From Cenococcum geophilum 1.58 (lineage: Eukaryota > Ascomycota > Dothideomycetes > Gloniales > Gloniaceae): a stretch of 64,000 nt of DNA. Below the pieces are notes generated by a model, which ran no database searches, was not told the origin of the DNA, and saw only the letters and a program-made list of their open reading frames with translations. Positions 44,019 through 56,559 of the stretch are shown here, one piece after another (within the stretch, counting starts at the first letter, position 1; the number at the start of each line of letters is the position of its first letter). The position numbers and the translations under genes were made by a program. The DNA is taken from assembly GCA_001692895.1 (NCBI GenBank), contig KV748193.1:558001-622000 (forward strand), given 5' to 3'.

Positions 44019-47000
44019 GTTTCTAAAGCCTTATTTAGGTTTGCTTTTATTATTACATCTACTAGGTTATTTTAACCGTTAATTTATTAAATTTTAAAAA
44101 GTTTTTGCCGTTTATAGGATTAATAAAGTGCTATAATATTAATTATAAGGCGCTTCTTCTTTATAGTACTAAGCTTAACTAAATACTTATAGAGGGAGTA
44201 TAAGTTAGTACACATGATTATAGAGATAATGGGAAATTTAAGTTAATTTATAATTATTTTTAGGGTAGTTCTAATTGCAATTACTATATTAACTCCGCTA
44301 ACTATTCTATATATCTCTAACGCTAAAACGCTTTAAGTAACGCGCTTACTCTTAGTTAAACTCTAATAGATAAAATTACTGTAGATTATAAAGTTATTCT
44401 CTCTAGTAAATTTATTTATAATAATAATTTTATATTTTAACTAGGAGCTAAAATCTTTATTATTTATAAATAATCTATTAATAAATATAAAGAGCTTAGT
44501 AGTAGGGAGATTAGTAGGCATATAGAGTAGTCCCCAATTAAGATGGTTTATTTACTAGGAAAGACGCTTATTTAAGGCAAGAATATTATCCTTAATTAGT
44601 TTCTAGTATTAAGCAGTAATAGAGAGATTAAATAAAGCCTTAGGTTAATAAATAGAAGTAATATAAGCTCCGCAAGCGCGTTGCTCTATATATCCTTACT
44701 TTAGAGAATTATCGTTAATAACGTTAATCTTCTTACCTTAACCCTTCTGGCAAAAAGTAATAAAATCCTTATTTAGGGAGAGGATACATCTATTAAAGAG
44801 TAATAGTGTTATTAAATTAAGCTTTTCCTTTAGCTTTACTATAAGATTTACCTTTACTAGCTTATCTTCTTTAAGGGCTAAGAATTAGTCGTCTCCTAAA
44901 ATAATTATATTATTAGTTTATATGCCAATAATTCTAAATAGGGTTCCTATAGTTATAATAAGGAAGTATAAATTAAATATAGAAGTAGTTATTAAAAGTT
45001 TCTCTTTATAGTGCTTACTATAGGTAGCCTACTAATAAGTTCCTGCCTCTGCAATTCTATATAATAGCTTAAGTATAACCATAATTATATCTTTAGGATA
45101 TTGGTAGCGAATTTACTCTAAAAGGTATACTAATATTAAGCACTAAAGGTACATCTCTAATTAGGTATAGGCTTAAGTAATATTTTATAGATAGACCACT
45201 ATTTTATTCTTTATTAGGGAGGGAGCTAGTATAATAATAACTCGCTAACTAGCTTATTAAATTATAGGAGATTATATAAGAATTACCTCCTTACTATTAT
45301 CGTTATAGCCTTAAATAATAAGCCTTAATTTCTTAAATAGGGCATTAGTAGCTTTGCCCTTAATCTTATTAACTATTTTTAACTTAAAGATACGGACTTT
45401 ATTAAACTTAGTAGAGTTATACTTCTTAAATTTAAAGACTCCTCTTATAATAAGACTATCGATCTCCTACTTGTTAGATACTTAGAAAGGAGCTCCTAGA
45501 GTTATAATATAACCTTCCTTTTAGAGCTATTTTATAAGTTTAAAGTTAGCCTTCTCCTTAGCTATTATAAAGGCTATTAATAGCTTAACTCTATTCTTAA
45601 TAGCGGCAATAAATTACTCTTTAAAATTAATAAGATATTAGCAATTTTATAATCCCTTTAGGCAACCTCTACCGCGTTATAGTTACGGCGCATCTATTAT
45701 AATTATATTAGAATTATAGTTACCTTTTAGAGTATATTAATTATAGTTCTCCTTTAAGGCCTCTTCTAGGGCATTCTATAAAGGCTTAGAACTATTATCT
45801 TTATAATAAGGCTTAATAATAGTTAAATGGAATTAAGTAGGTCTATAAGGCATTTAAATAGTATAAGTTTAACTATTAATTATAATAAGTTAATATAGGC
45901 CTAACTACCCTCCCTTTTTATACTATACGCGTACCTTAGACTAGAGTGGCAGATTAAGCGTAGTTAAGGTATTTAGGCCATTTCTTATTTCTAATATATT
46001 GTTAACCTAATATATAGCGTAGAGATATTATACCTCCTTTATTGCCTTATAAATAGCCTTAGCTTATTATATAATAAAGGGAGATAGTAAAGAATTATTA
46101 GTTATTTAAGGGTAGGCGCTAAAGACTAGTAATATAGGTATAAGTCCATCCAGGCCAGCGGAATTATTAATAGCTTTAATAGCTATTTATAAGGTAAGTT
46201 CTTTACTAGCGTCCTCTAGTTTTAAAGAGATAATCTTATATACGCGGCGTAATAGCGCGTAATATTACTTTACTTTTTTAATACTATTATATGCCTTAAT
46301 AGGGACTTCCTTAACCTTAATTGCTATTACCTTTATTTATTATTAAAACTCTATAAATAAGAAGTTCTTTCTTATATTATAGACAATTTAATTAAAGGGT
46401 CCTAGGTAGATATTAATTTAGTATAATTAAAGGGTATCCTATACATTTCTAGCTAATATATTCTTTAAGAATTATACAGCTTAGAAGGAGGTTAAAAAGT
46501 TAATAACTTAGAGTACTGGCTTGCTACTAAAATATATAACGTTAATAATAATATAGAAGTTAAAGTTGTAGTTATCTTTAAGGGTAAACTTAAATCGGCT
46601 AGGGAACTTCTAGTTTATTTAGTAGTAATAGTAGTACTTTATAAGATGCTTAATTACCTTAACCTTAACTTTATAGCCTACTTACTAAAGAACTCTAAGT
46701 AATTAGTAAACGAATAGGTGGCTAAAACGACGGTATAGTTAACGTAACTTTAACTTAGTTAAATGGCTTTAAGCAATACTCTTTTCTAGTTATTAAAGGA
46801 GCAGCTAAAGGTGACCCTACTTATATACAATAGGTACCCAACTATCTCCCTATATAAGTATATTCTTAAGGTTATTAAGCTTAACGCCTAATTTATCTAT
46901 ATCTCTAATGCAAAATAAAAATAGAATATTTATAGGAATAACGTGGAAAGTAATACACCCTAAGGGGGTTTGGACCCTAATTATGCTAAAAAAGATTATA

Positions 47001-49312
47001 GTGCCCTTACTAAAATAAATTGTATATTAGCCTGCCATTAAATAGTTAATCTAAACAGAGTTATTAAGCTACTAAAGAGCTTAAACTTAAGGTTTTCCTA
47101 CTATAGATACTCCTGCGGCTTTAGTATCTGGCATAATACTATAAAAGACATTCGCTAAGTATCTATTATTAAAGGAGAACGCGGAGCTCTTCTTTAGCTT
47201 ATTAAAGATATCTAACTTCGTAATAGGATGGAGTATAGATTAGTTATTAAGAATAGTAACGGTTTATATACTATCTACCTTACTATACTTAGTAAAGTAT
47301 TAGTCGGGTAAGTAGTCCTTAATTTCTATATCTATAAGGAGCTATTCGGCCTTATTAACCTTACCCTTAAAATCTTCTACGCCTTTATATTAAACTAGAA
47401 AGCTTTAAAAGTAGGCTATAGTAACCTTATAATTTCTAATATTTCTTATACTCTAGCGAAACTTATTATATACCTCCTTTTATTTATTAAGAGAATGCCT
47501 AGTTAACTAGCAATTCGGTTTCTTATAAATATAGTACTTCTTTTAGCAATTACTTCGGAATAAACCTTTATAAGGACCTCTACCTTTACCTTATAGCCGT
47601 TAATTATACCCTCTACTATATTACCTACTACGGCTACTATATATTCAATTAGTCTAGTTATAATTATATTAGTTAGGTGGGTTAATTAAAGTAGGTTAGA
47701 GCTAGGCGTTAAATTGCTATACTTCTTAAGAGCGTAGAGCAGTGTTAATAAAAGATCTTAATTAAGTATATATACCTTTATAAGTATTTATAGGATTAAA
47801 GAGAGTAAGGTTGCATTCTTTAACACCTTAGTATGCGCTAATAACTTAATTATATAGGCTAAAGTCCTCTTAATATAATTTAGATAAACTACGCTAAATT
47901 ATCTAAAGTTAATTAAAGAGCTTTTAAAGATAATTAAGCCGGGGGACACCTAGGTTTGTAGCAATAATCCTTAAAAAGGTAGTCTCTCTCTATTCTAACA
48001 TATACTACTACTTATTTTCTTCTATTTTAAAATAGCATCTTAACTTATATATTATGCGGTTAAAATTATATCCTTTTCCTATTAAACAATTATAATAAAA
48101 GGTATTAGCTTAGCCCTTAAGCATAACGGAATAGGCGTTATGGTATTAATTAGACTCTATTCTTACTTTCTAGAAATAGTTATAAAAGATACGTAGTTTT
48201 GAATTAAGGATATTATATAGTTCCCCGCTAAACTTCTTCTCCTAATCTAAATAGAGCTTTGTAAGCTCTGTAAGCAATTTTAAACTACCTTTAATTTAAG
48301 ATTAAAATAGAGGAGGTAGGAGTTATATTATAGGCTATAGTAGGGACGTAGGTCTAATCGGTGGAGTCTAAAGGTTATTAAATCGCGGAGTAATAGGATC
48401 CTGTGCCTGCTCTCATTAGGGTATAGTATTTAACGTCGAAGTTATAGGTTAAATTAGATACAGAGGAGTTAAAGGTGGAGGTAGACTCGTCTCTAAAGGT
48501 ATATTACTTAGATTCTATTATAAGTTAAGCTTTCTTATAGTGTATAGTTAGTGCTTAATCTCTTATAGAGTCTATTCGTGCTCTTTTTTTGCGTTAATAA
48601 CCTACTCCTAAATGTTATCTTTAATAATACCCCTATCCATAGGTATAAAGACTCTATACTCCCGCAAGAAGTTACAGAAGTCTTATATAATATCCTTTTT
48701 CACAGAAGTCTATATTCCCTTTGTCCATCTAATAAAGTCCTCCCTTATACAGTACTATAGTATAGTATTATTATATTCGCTGTCTTTATAGTATGCTATA
48801 TAGTGTAATAAGAATCCGTTTAAGTCTTGCTAATTAATATTTTCAAGGTTAGTTATATCGGCGTTCTATATCTCTAGGTTAATGTCATCCTCGTACTTCT
48901 TTGGGTAGGTTAACGCTATAATAGGTATAGAATTGACGGGGTATCGTACGTTGAAGGTAGGTAGAATTTCAGTTTTGTAGAATCTCGTAGGTTCGCTGTT
49001 AAAAGGTAGGCAATTTAAGATATAGTTAACGCGTTTTGGACGTTAACTTAGGACCTTAGGTTTAGTGACACTTTTAACCTAAAGTACTTAACTAAATCTT
49101 TATAAATGTGGTTGTTCTATATAATAAACGCAACTTAGTATCTCCTAGTACTTAGTAACACTTCTATTACTAGTTTTCCGTAAGTCTAAGGTAGTATAGT
49201 ATCGCCGGGATCCATTCTATATAAGCGCATATAGTACCCCTATACGAGACTGTCTCTTCTATTTAAAAACCTAGCTACTTTATAGTTGACTATATATTTA
49301 ACCACTGATCAG

Positions 49313-49478
49313 TATTAGTTATATAGGGTAACTCACCAATAACGACTACTTAAGTAAGTTATAGTGATGTTGGTTAATATGCTTATTTAATTAGAATAAG
49401 GAAGGGCGAGGAGCTTAAGACTCCTCGCCACGCTAGTGCCGCGGCGTTATGTAATAACCGCTTGCCTCATTCCCAACA
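49313..49478 (-). repeat. 5' LTR of copia E
   Basis: Inverse of TGTTGGGAATGAGGCAAG to ACTAATA. The preceding plus-strand CCACTGATCAG is the inverse of the conserved post-LTR motif, here un-mutated as CTGATCAGTGG. Confidence 0.9.
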
Positions 49479-49483
49479 GCTTC

Positions 49484-50330
49484 CTTATTATTAGCATATA
49501 TATACCAGAAATGCAAAAACTCCTTATCTAAAAAGAATAATTATAAACGGCCTTATATATAATATAAGGCTATATAACCATAGACTACGCCTAAAATAAT
49601 GCCATTGCTACGCGTAATAGGGACACACCTAATCTATATACGCAGCATAGGTGTGCTACGGCCACTGTATAGGCCCCTATAATATAAGACACTGCTTAAA
49701 TTAAAACTAAATAAAATATATAAACTGCTACCGAAGTATATATAAGGCGTAGAAGAGAGAAGACTGCATTAAATATAGGAGATAAAAGGTAAGGGCTTAA
49801 TAGCTACGGGAATAACTATACGCGAGGTTATATGAATAGAAATAATAGGCAATAAGCTAGGGGGGCGTAGGTGCCTTTCTAGCGTTTCCTACCTTTAATA
49901 CTAGGGGGCTAGGCTAGCTATCCCAAGCCTTAATAGGCTGAAAGTAATGCCGCGTGATATTACTAAACTATATAGGGATATAAGGGTTACAGGGGATATA
50001 AGGGAGAGGACACTCTATAGGAAGACCCTTATAGACAGCTATAGTAAGCTTAAGACCAGAACAATTAAGAATTAGACTTAATGCGGTAAATATAACATTT
50101 ATAGCCAACTTTTAAAGGGTATATAGCTAACTAGTAAGAATAGGGGAAGAACTAGAGATAATAACAGATTTAGATATAGAAGCGCTAGTAAAAACACAAG
50201 ATATAGAAATAGAAAGCTCTATATAAAATAAGTAGTAACTAAAATATAGATATAAGAGATAGAAGTTCTAAATATCCTAAAGAAAATAGAAATAGAAGAA
50301 GCGAGAAATAATAAAAAGGCAAAGGACCCT
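49484..50330 (+). pseudogene. LINE ORF1, piece 4 with zinc-knuckle region, and inter-ORF sequence
   Basis: After the E duplication GCTTC the frame continues with a degraded CCHC zinc-knuckle array at about 49545-49680 (YIIQGYITIDYAQN and IATRNRDTPNLYTQHRCA), with several Cys changed to Tyr or Arg as RIP predicts. A C-terminal tail with KQNIQTATEVYIRRREERT follows near 49705-49770. ORF1 proteins bind the element RNA in LINE particles. Confidence 0.65.
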
Positions 50331-53300
50331 CGCCAGAGGTCCGCCACCTATCCATTATATAGTATAACTATAGCAATACAAACCACTGTCTTATAAGGCC
50401 CTTACTAGATAGTTTAGACCTAGAGAAATACTATATCCTTGCTATATAAGAGCCGTACTATAATACCTATATATAATTAATATACTGCCCCTAAGGATTC
50501 TAGCTCCTATATAAACCAAAAGCAGCTATATATATATGCTTTATAATTAGCAAGACTATTAGCTTATCTTTATAGTTATAGCAGGCAATTAATCTAGATA
50601 TTATAGTTATAATAATCCAAATATATAGAGGACTAGTATAAATTATTAATGTGTATAACTCTAGGGTTAGAGGGGTCCTATAAACAGAGAATATTATATT
50701 AGTAATAAGCTTACTTAAAACCAAAACCAAAGGTATAGAGTCTATCCTATTAGGAGACATAAACCTCTACCACCTATAGTGGGGGGGTATCTACGTCGCT
50801 GCTAAATAATAGGTAGAGTGCCTACTAAAAGCTATAGATACCTAGGGTCTTAAGCTAGCCACCCCCCCTAGAGCAATTATATAGTAACGAGGATCCGCTA
50901 AAAGTATAATTGACCTTATATTTATAAACGAAGGCCTATACTAGAGACTTAAAAGGTATAACCCTAAAGAAAAATAGGCACTTACTTTAGACCATATCCC
51001 TATCCAGATATAGCTAGATTTAGATATTAAGGCGTAACTAAATAGTAAAAGATATGTAATAAGGATGCTTAAGGTAAATAGCTTCCTTAATATAATTAAA
51101 CAACAACTTTAAGACCTAGAAGAAATCCACCTAATACTAAATAAGTAAGGCTTATTAGCCACCCCTAAGGAAATTAACTAAAGACTAGAAAGGATCTAGG
51201 CAGCAATTAAAAATAGGCTAAAAAAGCACTGCCCGGTCTTAAGACTGGGCCCCTATACGTAATACGCATGGTCCGTATAATACGCAGTTCTTATAGCTAG
51301 CCAATAACGAGTAAGAAGGAAATACTTAAGTAGCCATAATCTTAAAGATAAGAGACGATATAAAGATATAAGAAACCAGTTAAAGAATACCCTAAAAAAA
51401 GAAGTAAGGAACAACTAGAGACGATTTATAAATAAGTATACTTTTAACCTAAGCCTCCCCTATAATAAGGGCCTGTANGCTATAGCAAAATAGGTAAAGA
51501 AAAAGGTAGGGCGATTAGTAGAAGATCTATACCTATTACCCATATAAAGAGCAGGGGAATTACAGGCCACTAATAATAACGATAAGAAGGTAAAGATCCT
51601 TATAGAAAAGTTCTTCCCTTAACCAGCCCTAGTAGACCTTAGTAATATTACAGGTAAAATACTAGTAACTCGCCTACGGGTTAATAGCGATATAATAACA
51701 AAGAAAATGGCCAGAACTATTAGCCGGCTTTTAAATAATATAGTACTAGGACTAGATAGGATTTTAAATAAGGCCTTAAAGACCTATAGACTACTTATAG
51801 CACCCTAGCTTATAGATATAGCTAAAGTATACTTTACTATAGGCTACTACCCGTGACTTGGAAGATCTATAATAATAGTTATCCTATAAAAAGAAGGTAA
51901 AGCAGATTACTTAATTCTAGAAAGCTACCGCCCTATTACCTTAGAAAATACCCTTAGTAAGATTTTAGAAAGAGTAATAATGGACTATATAGCAGATATA
52001 GCTAAGGAACACGCCCTACTACTATAGAGCTAAATAGGGGTAAGAAAGAACCGCTCAACACTATTAGTACTTACGCTACTCGCTACTACTATTAAATCTA
52101 TATAGGCGATGCGAAGGGACTTTATAGTATTAATGCTTAGCCTAGATATTAGTGGCGCCTATAATAATATACCCTATAAGCGTCTCCTATACATCTTTAG
52201 GGCAAAAGGCTTCCTAGAATAGATTATATAATTTATTTAAGGGTTTATAGGTTAGAAAGAAATATTAGTCTTTAATAGATACCAGAGCCCCCCTATTATA
52301 GTTATAACAGAAATACTATAAGGATAAGGATTACCCCTCTCGCCTATACTCTTCCTTTTCTTTATAAGTAACCTACTTAACTTCTTTAAGAAAGGGACGA
52401 CCTAGGGGATAAGCTTTATTAATAATATAAACCTAATTATATACGGGCTAATAGCCGCAAAGAATTGCAGAATACTAAAAAAGCTTAAAATACCTATATA
52501 GAATAGGCAAGACAATATAGAGTCTAATTCTTATTAGAGAAATACTAGCTAATCTATTTTATAAGAAAACGCAACTAATCTATAGATCTTTAGTATATAA
52601 TTTATATCTAAGGCTTTAGGGGTTAACTAGTTTAGGGCCTAAGGGTATTAGGAGTATAGGTAGATAGTAAGCTCCGGTAGAGCGTATATACGGCATAAGC
52701 GGCCTATAAGGGTTAAGTATAGTATATCGCATTATCTAGGATTGTTAATTCTATATAAGGTCTATACTTTTAAAGGTCACGCCTACTATATATAGTAGTT
52801 ATTTGGCTAACCATAATATATAGGTCTAGTATTTGGGCCGTTAGAGAATCTAAAAAAGGCCCCCCTAAGTCGCTTCTTAAACTACTCTAAAAGGTCTAAA
52901 TAGCCTACCTTTAGAGTATAATAGGCGGATATAAGCGAATAGCTATAGTACTGCTTAAGAAGGAAGCTAATATTCCCCCTCTATAACTATATATTAAAGC
53001 CGCTGTAATATAAAGGGCGTAAAATAAATATAACTTTAATATTATAAAGTATATTAAGACATGCCTAAATAAACTATAAAGGGACCTTAGGGCGCCCTAT
53101 AGGAGAATAAACTAATAACCCTAAAGTAGGGAAGATATATTAAAGAAATAGGTAAAGAAAGTAAAAGAAGAATAGTGCTACTTTAGGGCCCAGGCCTATA
53201 TAGAGGAGGAAGGGAAACACATAAGAGGCCAGTAAAGATAATAGTAAGAGAGAGAAAGGAGCTAAAGTAAAGTATAAAAGAATGCTAGGAAACTATCTAC

Positions 53301-53735
53301 CGCTATATAATACTGATTGGACTAATGCTAAAGAGGTATATAGGAGTTAAAAGTATAGAGGTTAACTAAAGTAAGAGGAACCTAAGCTATAGTATAGTTA
53401 ACGCTATAGGGGGTAAACATTCTAGGGCTCTAAGAAGGCCTAATAAAGGTAGAAAATATAATAGTAATACTTTTAAGAATAGGAATAATAGGACTAAAAG
53501 ACTAGCTCTACTAGGTGGGTATCTTAGTAGATAGCCTAAGATAGACACTAAAATACGTAATACTATTATACCCCTTACATACTAACTAAGAAGTAATACT
53601 CTTAGTAGCTAGTATAGAGAACTATAATATACTACTCTTAATATAAAAAGGCCTTAAGGCGGTTACCTAGTGGCTTATTAGCTAAAATATACTAAACTAG
53701 TTCTAGGTTATAAGGGAAATAGTAATAGAGGGCGG
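50330..53735 (+). pseudogene. LINE ORF2: endonuclease, reverse transcriptase, C-terminal region
   Basis: The apurinic-type endonuclease covers about 50390-51050, with LLGDINLYH..WGG near 50747-50790 and TLDHIPI near 50985. The RT covers about 51700-52560 with YLILESYRPITLENTL (near 51908), LSLDISGAYNNIP (near 52137), GLPLSPILFLFFISNLL (near 52330) and a catalytic box FINNINLI near 52415 where FVDD is expected, so both Asp are lost. The C-terminus near 53560-53720 shows YVILLYPLHTN and KGLKAVT.WLIS, typical of fungal LINE RNase H tails. Stops are abundant. The minus-strand open frame at 50500-50760 is an antisense shadow of the endonuclease. Confidence 0.88.
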
Positions 53736-54036
53736 GAGGGCGAGCAATAAGCGCCCCCTAATAACTCTATAGTAGTAGAGTAAAGTTTGCGATACTAGCG
53801 CGTCCGTAGGCTTATTACGGCAGCAGTAGTTCCTAAAAAGGTTAAAAAGTAAGGTAGTAGGAGCACTATAGGTAATTCGCAGGCGCCTTATAGGCGCCTT
53901 ATAGGCGAGTTCTAAAAGGCAAGGAGATAGATTACAGGGTTTTCTTAAATAGAGTTTTCTCCCTATATGTATATAAGGAGTAGTCCGCGTAGGCCCAATA
54001 GGGATCCAAATCGGACGTTAAGCAATAAATTATTAT
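53736..54036 (+). other. LINE 3' UTR and (ATT)n tail
   Basis: Contains repeated AGGCGCCTTAT units near 53883-53905 and GGGATCCAAATCGGACGTTAAG near the end, then ATTATTATTAT. The same sequence in inverse orientation forms the fragment at 1314-1651. Confidence 0.85.
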
Positions 54037-54099
54037 TATATTATTTAACTCTAGCACCACATAGGGTTTATAGATTAACTTTTTCCTCTCCCCTTTTAA

Positions 54100-55706
54100 T
54101 TAATAATAATACTAAATTGGGTAATTAAGATTCCGTATCGCAAGAGCCTCCTCTAATAAATTAAAACTATAGCTATATCTTTCCTATTAATTAGGACAAT
54201 CTCTACTTAATAATATATAGTAAGCTTACTAGTAAATATAGATACTAGGTTATTAATAAGCGGTTACTATTAAGTAAAGCTCCTATATCACTAATATAGA
54301 AGTATAGAGTAGACCTTTTTTAGGATAGTCCTTTAGGTAAAAAGAGGCTCTAGCTATATAAGCTTTACTATCTAGCTTAAAGACCAAGTGCTTTACTTAT
54401 AATTAATAGTAATAATTATATTAACGGCCATTTAAAGTTAAAGCATAACCTTATTATTAACCCTAAAAGTTATAATAGTAGAATATAACTACTAAGTACA
54501 GAAGCTTTTACTTCCGCTAGTAGTTATAAATACTAGCCGTTCTAGGCAGCTGGCTATATTTAAGCCTATATTAATTAGACAATTCTATAAGATATTACCT
54601 TCCGTTAAGCTATAATTCCTTATACACGCGTTCTACTAACCTTTAACCGTTTTTAGATTTAGAACTATCTTATAAAGGCGCCTATATTACTAAGCAATTA
54701 AATTAAAACCGCATTTAAATAGCAACGCGTTAATATTAAAGACCTCCTCCTTACTACACTTAGTAAAATTAATCTTACTTATAATATCTAGATATTTATA
54801 AACGGAATATTACTACTTAGTATAGTGGCCCATTTTATTAATAAAGGTAGAAAGCTTTAATTAGTACTTTTAGGCCTTCTATAACTATAAGGATTACACT
54901 TTACTAAAAATATAGTAACAGCCCTAGCGTTAGTAATTTAATCTTATATAGTAGAGAAGCTTTATAGGTAAGGTTTATAATATTATTAAATATATTATAC
55001 GATTAATAAGACGCTGTAAGGACTTTACTAAGAACTAGGCTAAGGCCTACATTAAAAACAAGCTCTTTAATTAAGTAGAGCTTCTACTTATTAAGGACGG
55101 AGGCGTTTATTAGAATTTAACCTACTTTATATTCTACTATGCCTACCTTCTTTATAAAGCAATTAATAAATATCTACTAGCTTAGAGGAAGCCCGCTAAT
55201 AATAGCTACGATCTATTACAGGACGCGCTTACTAATAAAGGTTAGCAGTAAGTAGAGTAGCTTATTAAAATCCTAAAGCCTTTTATATTAGCTACTAAGC
55301 GTATAAAAGGCAACGCTAATAGTCCTAGTATTAAAGGCTTATATAGTGCTCTATAGTAGTTAATTACTAATATAGAGCTACTTTATTAAATCCTCTAGCG
55401 AACTTAGTAAAGCCTTAAGAATAAATATAACCCCTTCCTTAAATTAGGCGTTAATATAGCTATCTAAAAAATTAATAAATATTTTAATAAAATAAAGGCT
55501 AAGAGCCCTTACTATTTTGTTATAGTAATTCTTTATCCGTCTTTTAAACGCGCCTACTTTCGCAATAAGTAGAAACGGTAGCCCTTATAGTAAAAGCACG
55601 CCAAGCGGTACATGGAGACTTTATTTAATAACTATATTAATAAGTAAGTAGATAAGGAAGATAAGGAACTAGCTAAGCTATAATGTAGGAAGGTTCCTTA
55701 TAAATC
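54100..55706 (+). pseudogene. hAT-II transposase relic
   Basis: Read through stops on the plus strand. LQLVLLGLLQLQGLHFTKNI near 54855-54915 corresponds to the start of the hAT catalytic core. The segment QVEQLIKILKPFILATKRIK near 55253-55312, then YYFVIVILYPSFKRAYFRNK near 55510-55570, are typical of the hAT C-terminal half. The frame ends in KLQCRKVPYKSN at about 55706, just before the dimerisation domain, cut off by the D' LTR. The missing C-terminus is represented in the hAT-II derivative at 21100-21795. Heavily RIP-mutated. Confidence 0.8.
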
Positions 55707-55710
55707 TAAT

Positions 55711-56180
55711 TGTTCGTACTAATTTAATAGCACGAGTGAGTTATATCCCGGGGCACGAAATACGTATAGTATCGTATGCTCTTTGGGATAGTAGTGACTG
55801 TCAATTGTATAAAGCAGACTACGTAGTTTATATACTAATGCGCCTCCCCCCTAATTAGTTAGTGCTTTAGAAGTGCACCAGACGCGTAAGCGGGTGGTTG
55901 GTGCACCAAACGCGTAAATGCGTACTCGGCGTACTAAACTCGTAAGCACACGGTTAGTACGATAGGTGCTATAATTATACACTAGCGGTACTTGGAAAAT
56001 GAAACCACTTGTGTATAGCCTCTGTAATTGTCTTAATGGAACTATAAAACATATAAGAAAATACATAAGAAATCCCTCCTGAGGTGCCTTCTGGGTTGCC
56101 TTCCAAATGGTACTCTAAGCTGGCCGTAAGTCCTGCTTACGGTCCGTAAAATGAACTATACGGCCTTTTAACGGGCCGTA
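55711..56180 (-). mobile_element. Element D': 3' end of a minus-strand D-family copia, cut by F
   Basis: The LTR (55711-55981, 271 bp) is the inverse of the D LTR, from TGTTCGTACTAATT to ATAATTATACA. The 3' UTR follows to 56180, where the F LTR starts. It sits in the hAT-II transposase after CTAAT (55706-55710). It carries fewer RIP changes than D. The rest should lie to the right of F, outside the window. The minus-strand open frame at 55851-56066 is LTR, not a gene. Confidence 0.88.
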
Positions 56181-56474
56181 TGTAACGGAACCTTGTAGCA
56201 AGAACTACGGTGGGCTCGTTATTGGGCTAGGTGTGTAGGAAATGCAAGTATAAAAGTCAACAACGTAATAATAACTGGTGGAGTGGTTGCCCAATAGATT
56301 AACTCTAATTATATTCTGAGAATTACTACAAGGAAGGAACTATTTAGGTAGGGACTAAGGGTCCTTAAATACACAACCGTACTCCTATGAAATCCTTCTT
56401 GTACGTGATGTACGTCTTATATATAAGGTACGTAAGTTCCTCTTATTCCTTTTGTTTAATATGTAGTATATTAT
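56181..56474 (-). repeat. 3' LTR of gypsy F (at least 294 bp)
   Basis: Matches 63707-64000 throughout, with scattered transitions. The true right end is not determined because the other copy leaves the window. Confidence 0.88.
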
Positions 56475-56559
56475 GTGACCTTGGTTACCATTCCTCGTTA
56501 TATGGTTTTATTGGCTCTATTTTGGACCGTGCCTAAATTAACTAACTAGCTTCTTCCGT

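Larger units (their letters stand above)
37440..49000 (-). pseudogene. Element E gag-pol relic, split by D
   Basis: On the minus strand gag covers about 49000-47400, integrase about 46760-46230, RT about 45560-44880 with a TNNIIILGDD site near 44900 (DD to NN), and RNase H about 44560-44019. The last codons lie beyond D at 37526-37440. At the break, KAL.TFVNIN-type sequence is restored exactly when D and one GTTTC are removed, as judged against A, B and C. The plus-strand open frame at 48578-48760 is an antisense shadow of gag. Confidence 0.8.
37016..49478 (-). mobile_element. Element E: minus-strand Ty1/copia (A family) in LINE ORF1, with D nested
   Basis: LTRs 37016-37181 and 49313-49478, both 166 bp and in inverse orientation, are flanked by GCTTT (37011-37015) and GCTTC (49479-49483), a 5-bp TSD with one RIP change. 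Element D (37527-44018) interrupts its pol. Without D it is about 6 kb. The LTR has a single GGCAAG unit, as in the A 3' LTR. Confidence 0.92.
26231..54036 (+). mobile_element. Tad-like non-LTR retrotransposon (LINE), split by three insertions
   Basis: Bounded by TATATTATTTAACTC at 26216-26230 and 54037-54051 and ending in an (ATT)n tail. Its own pieces are 26231-26575, 30292-30876, 36956-37015 and 49484-54036, about 5.5 kb in total. They read in order as ORF1 (gag-like with zinc knuckles), then endonuclease, RT and a C-terminal RNase H-type region. The first ~220 bp are not RIP-mutated, the rest is. Each interruption is proved by its own TSD. Confidence 0.88.
25788..55710 (+). mobile_element. 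hAT-II copy 2, split by the LINE nest and cut by D'
   Basis: The left terminus CAGTGTGTCCAAGAGTCAG and the next ~180 bp match the reverse complement of the right end of the 20818-21948 element. The element continues to 26230, is interrupted by the LINE (26231-54036), and resumes at 54052 with a plus-strand hAT transposase that runs to 55706, where a D-family LTR begins. The 15 bp TATATTATTTAACTC at 26216-26230 and 54037-54051 are the LINE duplication joining the halves. The right end is outside the window. Confidence 0.8.

Noticed and set aside
48578-48760. Similar 60-70 codon frames at 6641-6823 (-), 11945-12154 (-) and 48578-48760 (+), all starting MLFFxVNN-like
   Set aside because: They look conserved, but each is antisense to gag of a copia family member (A, B, E). 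The similarity follows from element identity, not from an antisense gene.
50500-50760. 86-codon minus-strand frame
   Set aside because: Antisense to the LINE endonuclease (GDINLYH region on the plus strand).
55851-56066. 71-codon minus-strand frame starting MYFLICFIV
   Set aside because: It covers the D' LTR and 3' UTR, which are non-coding in element D.
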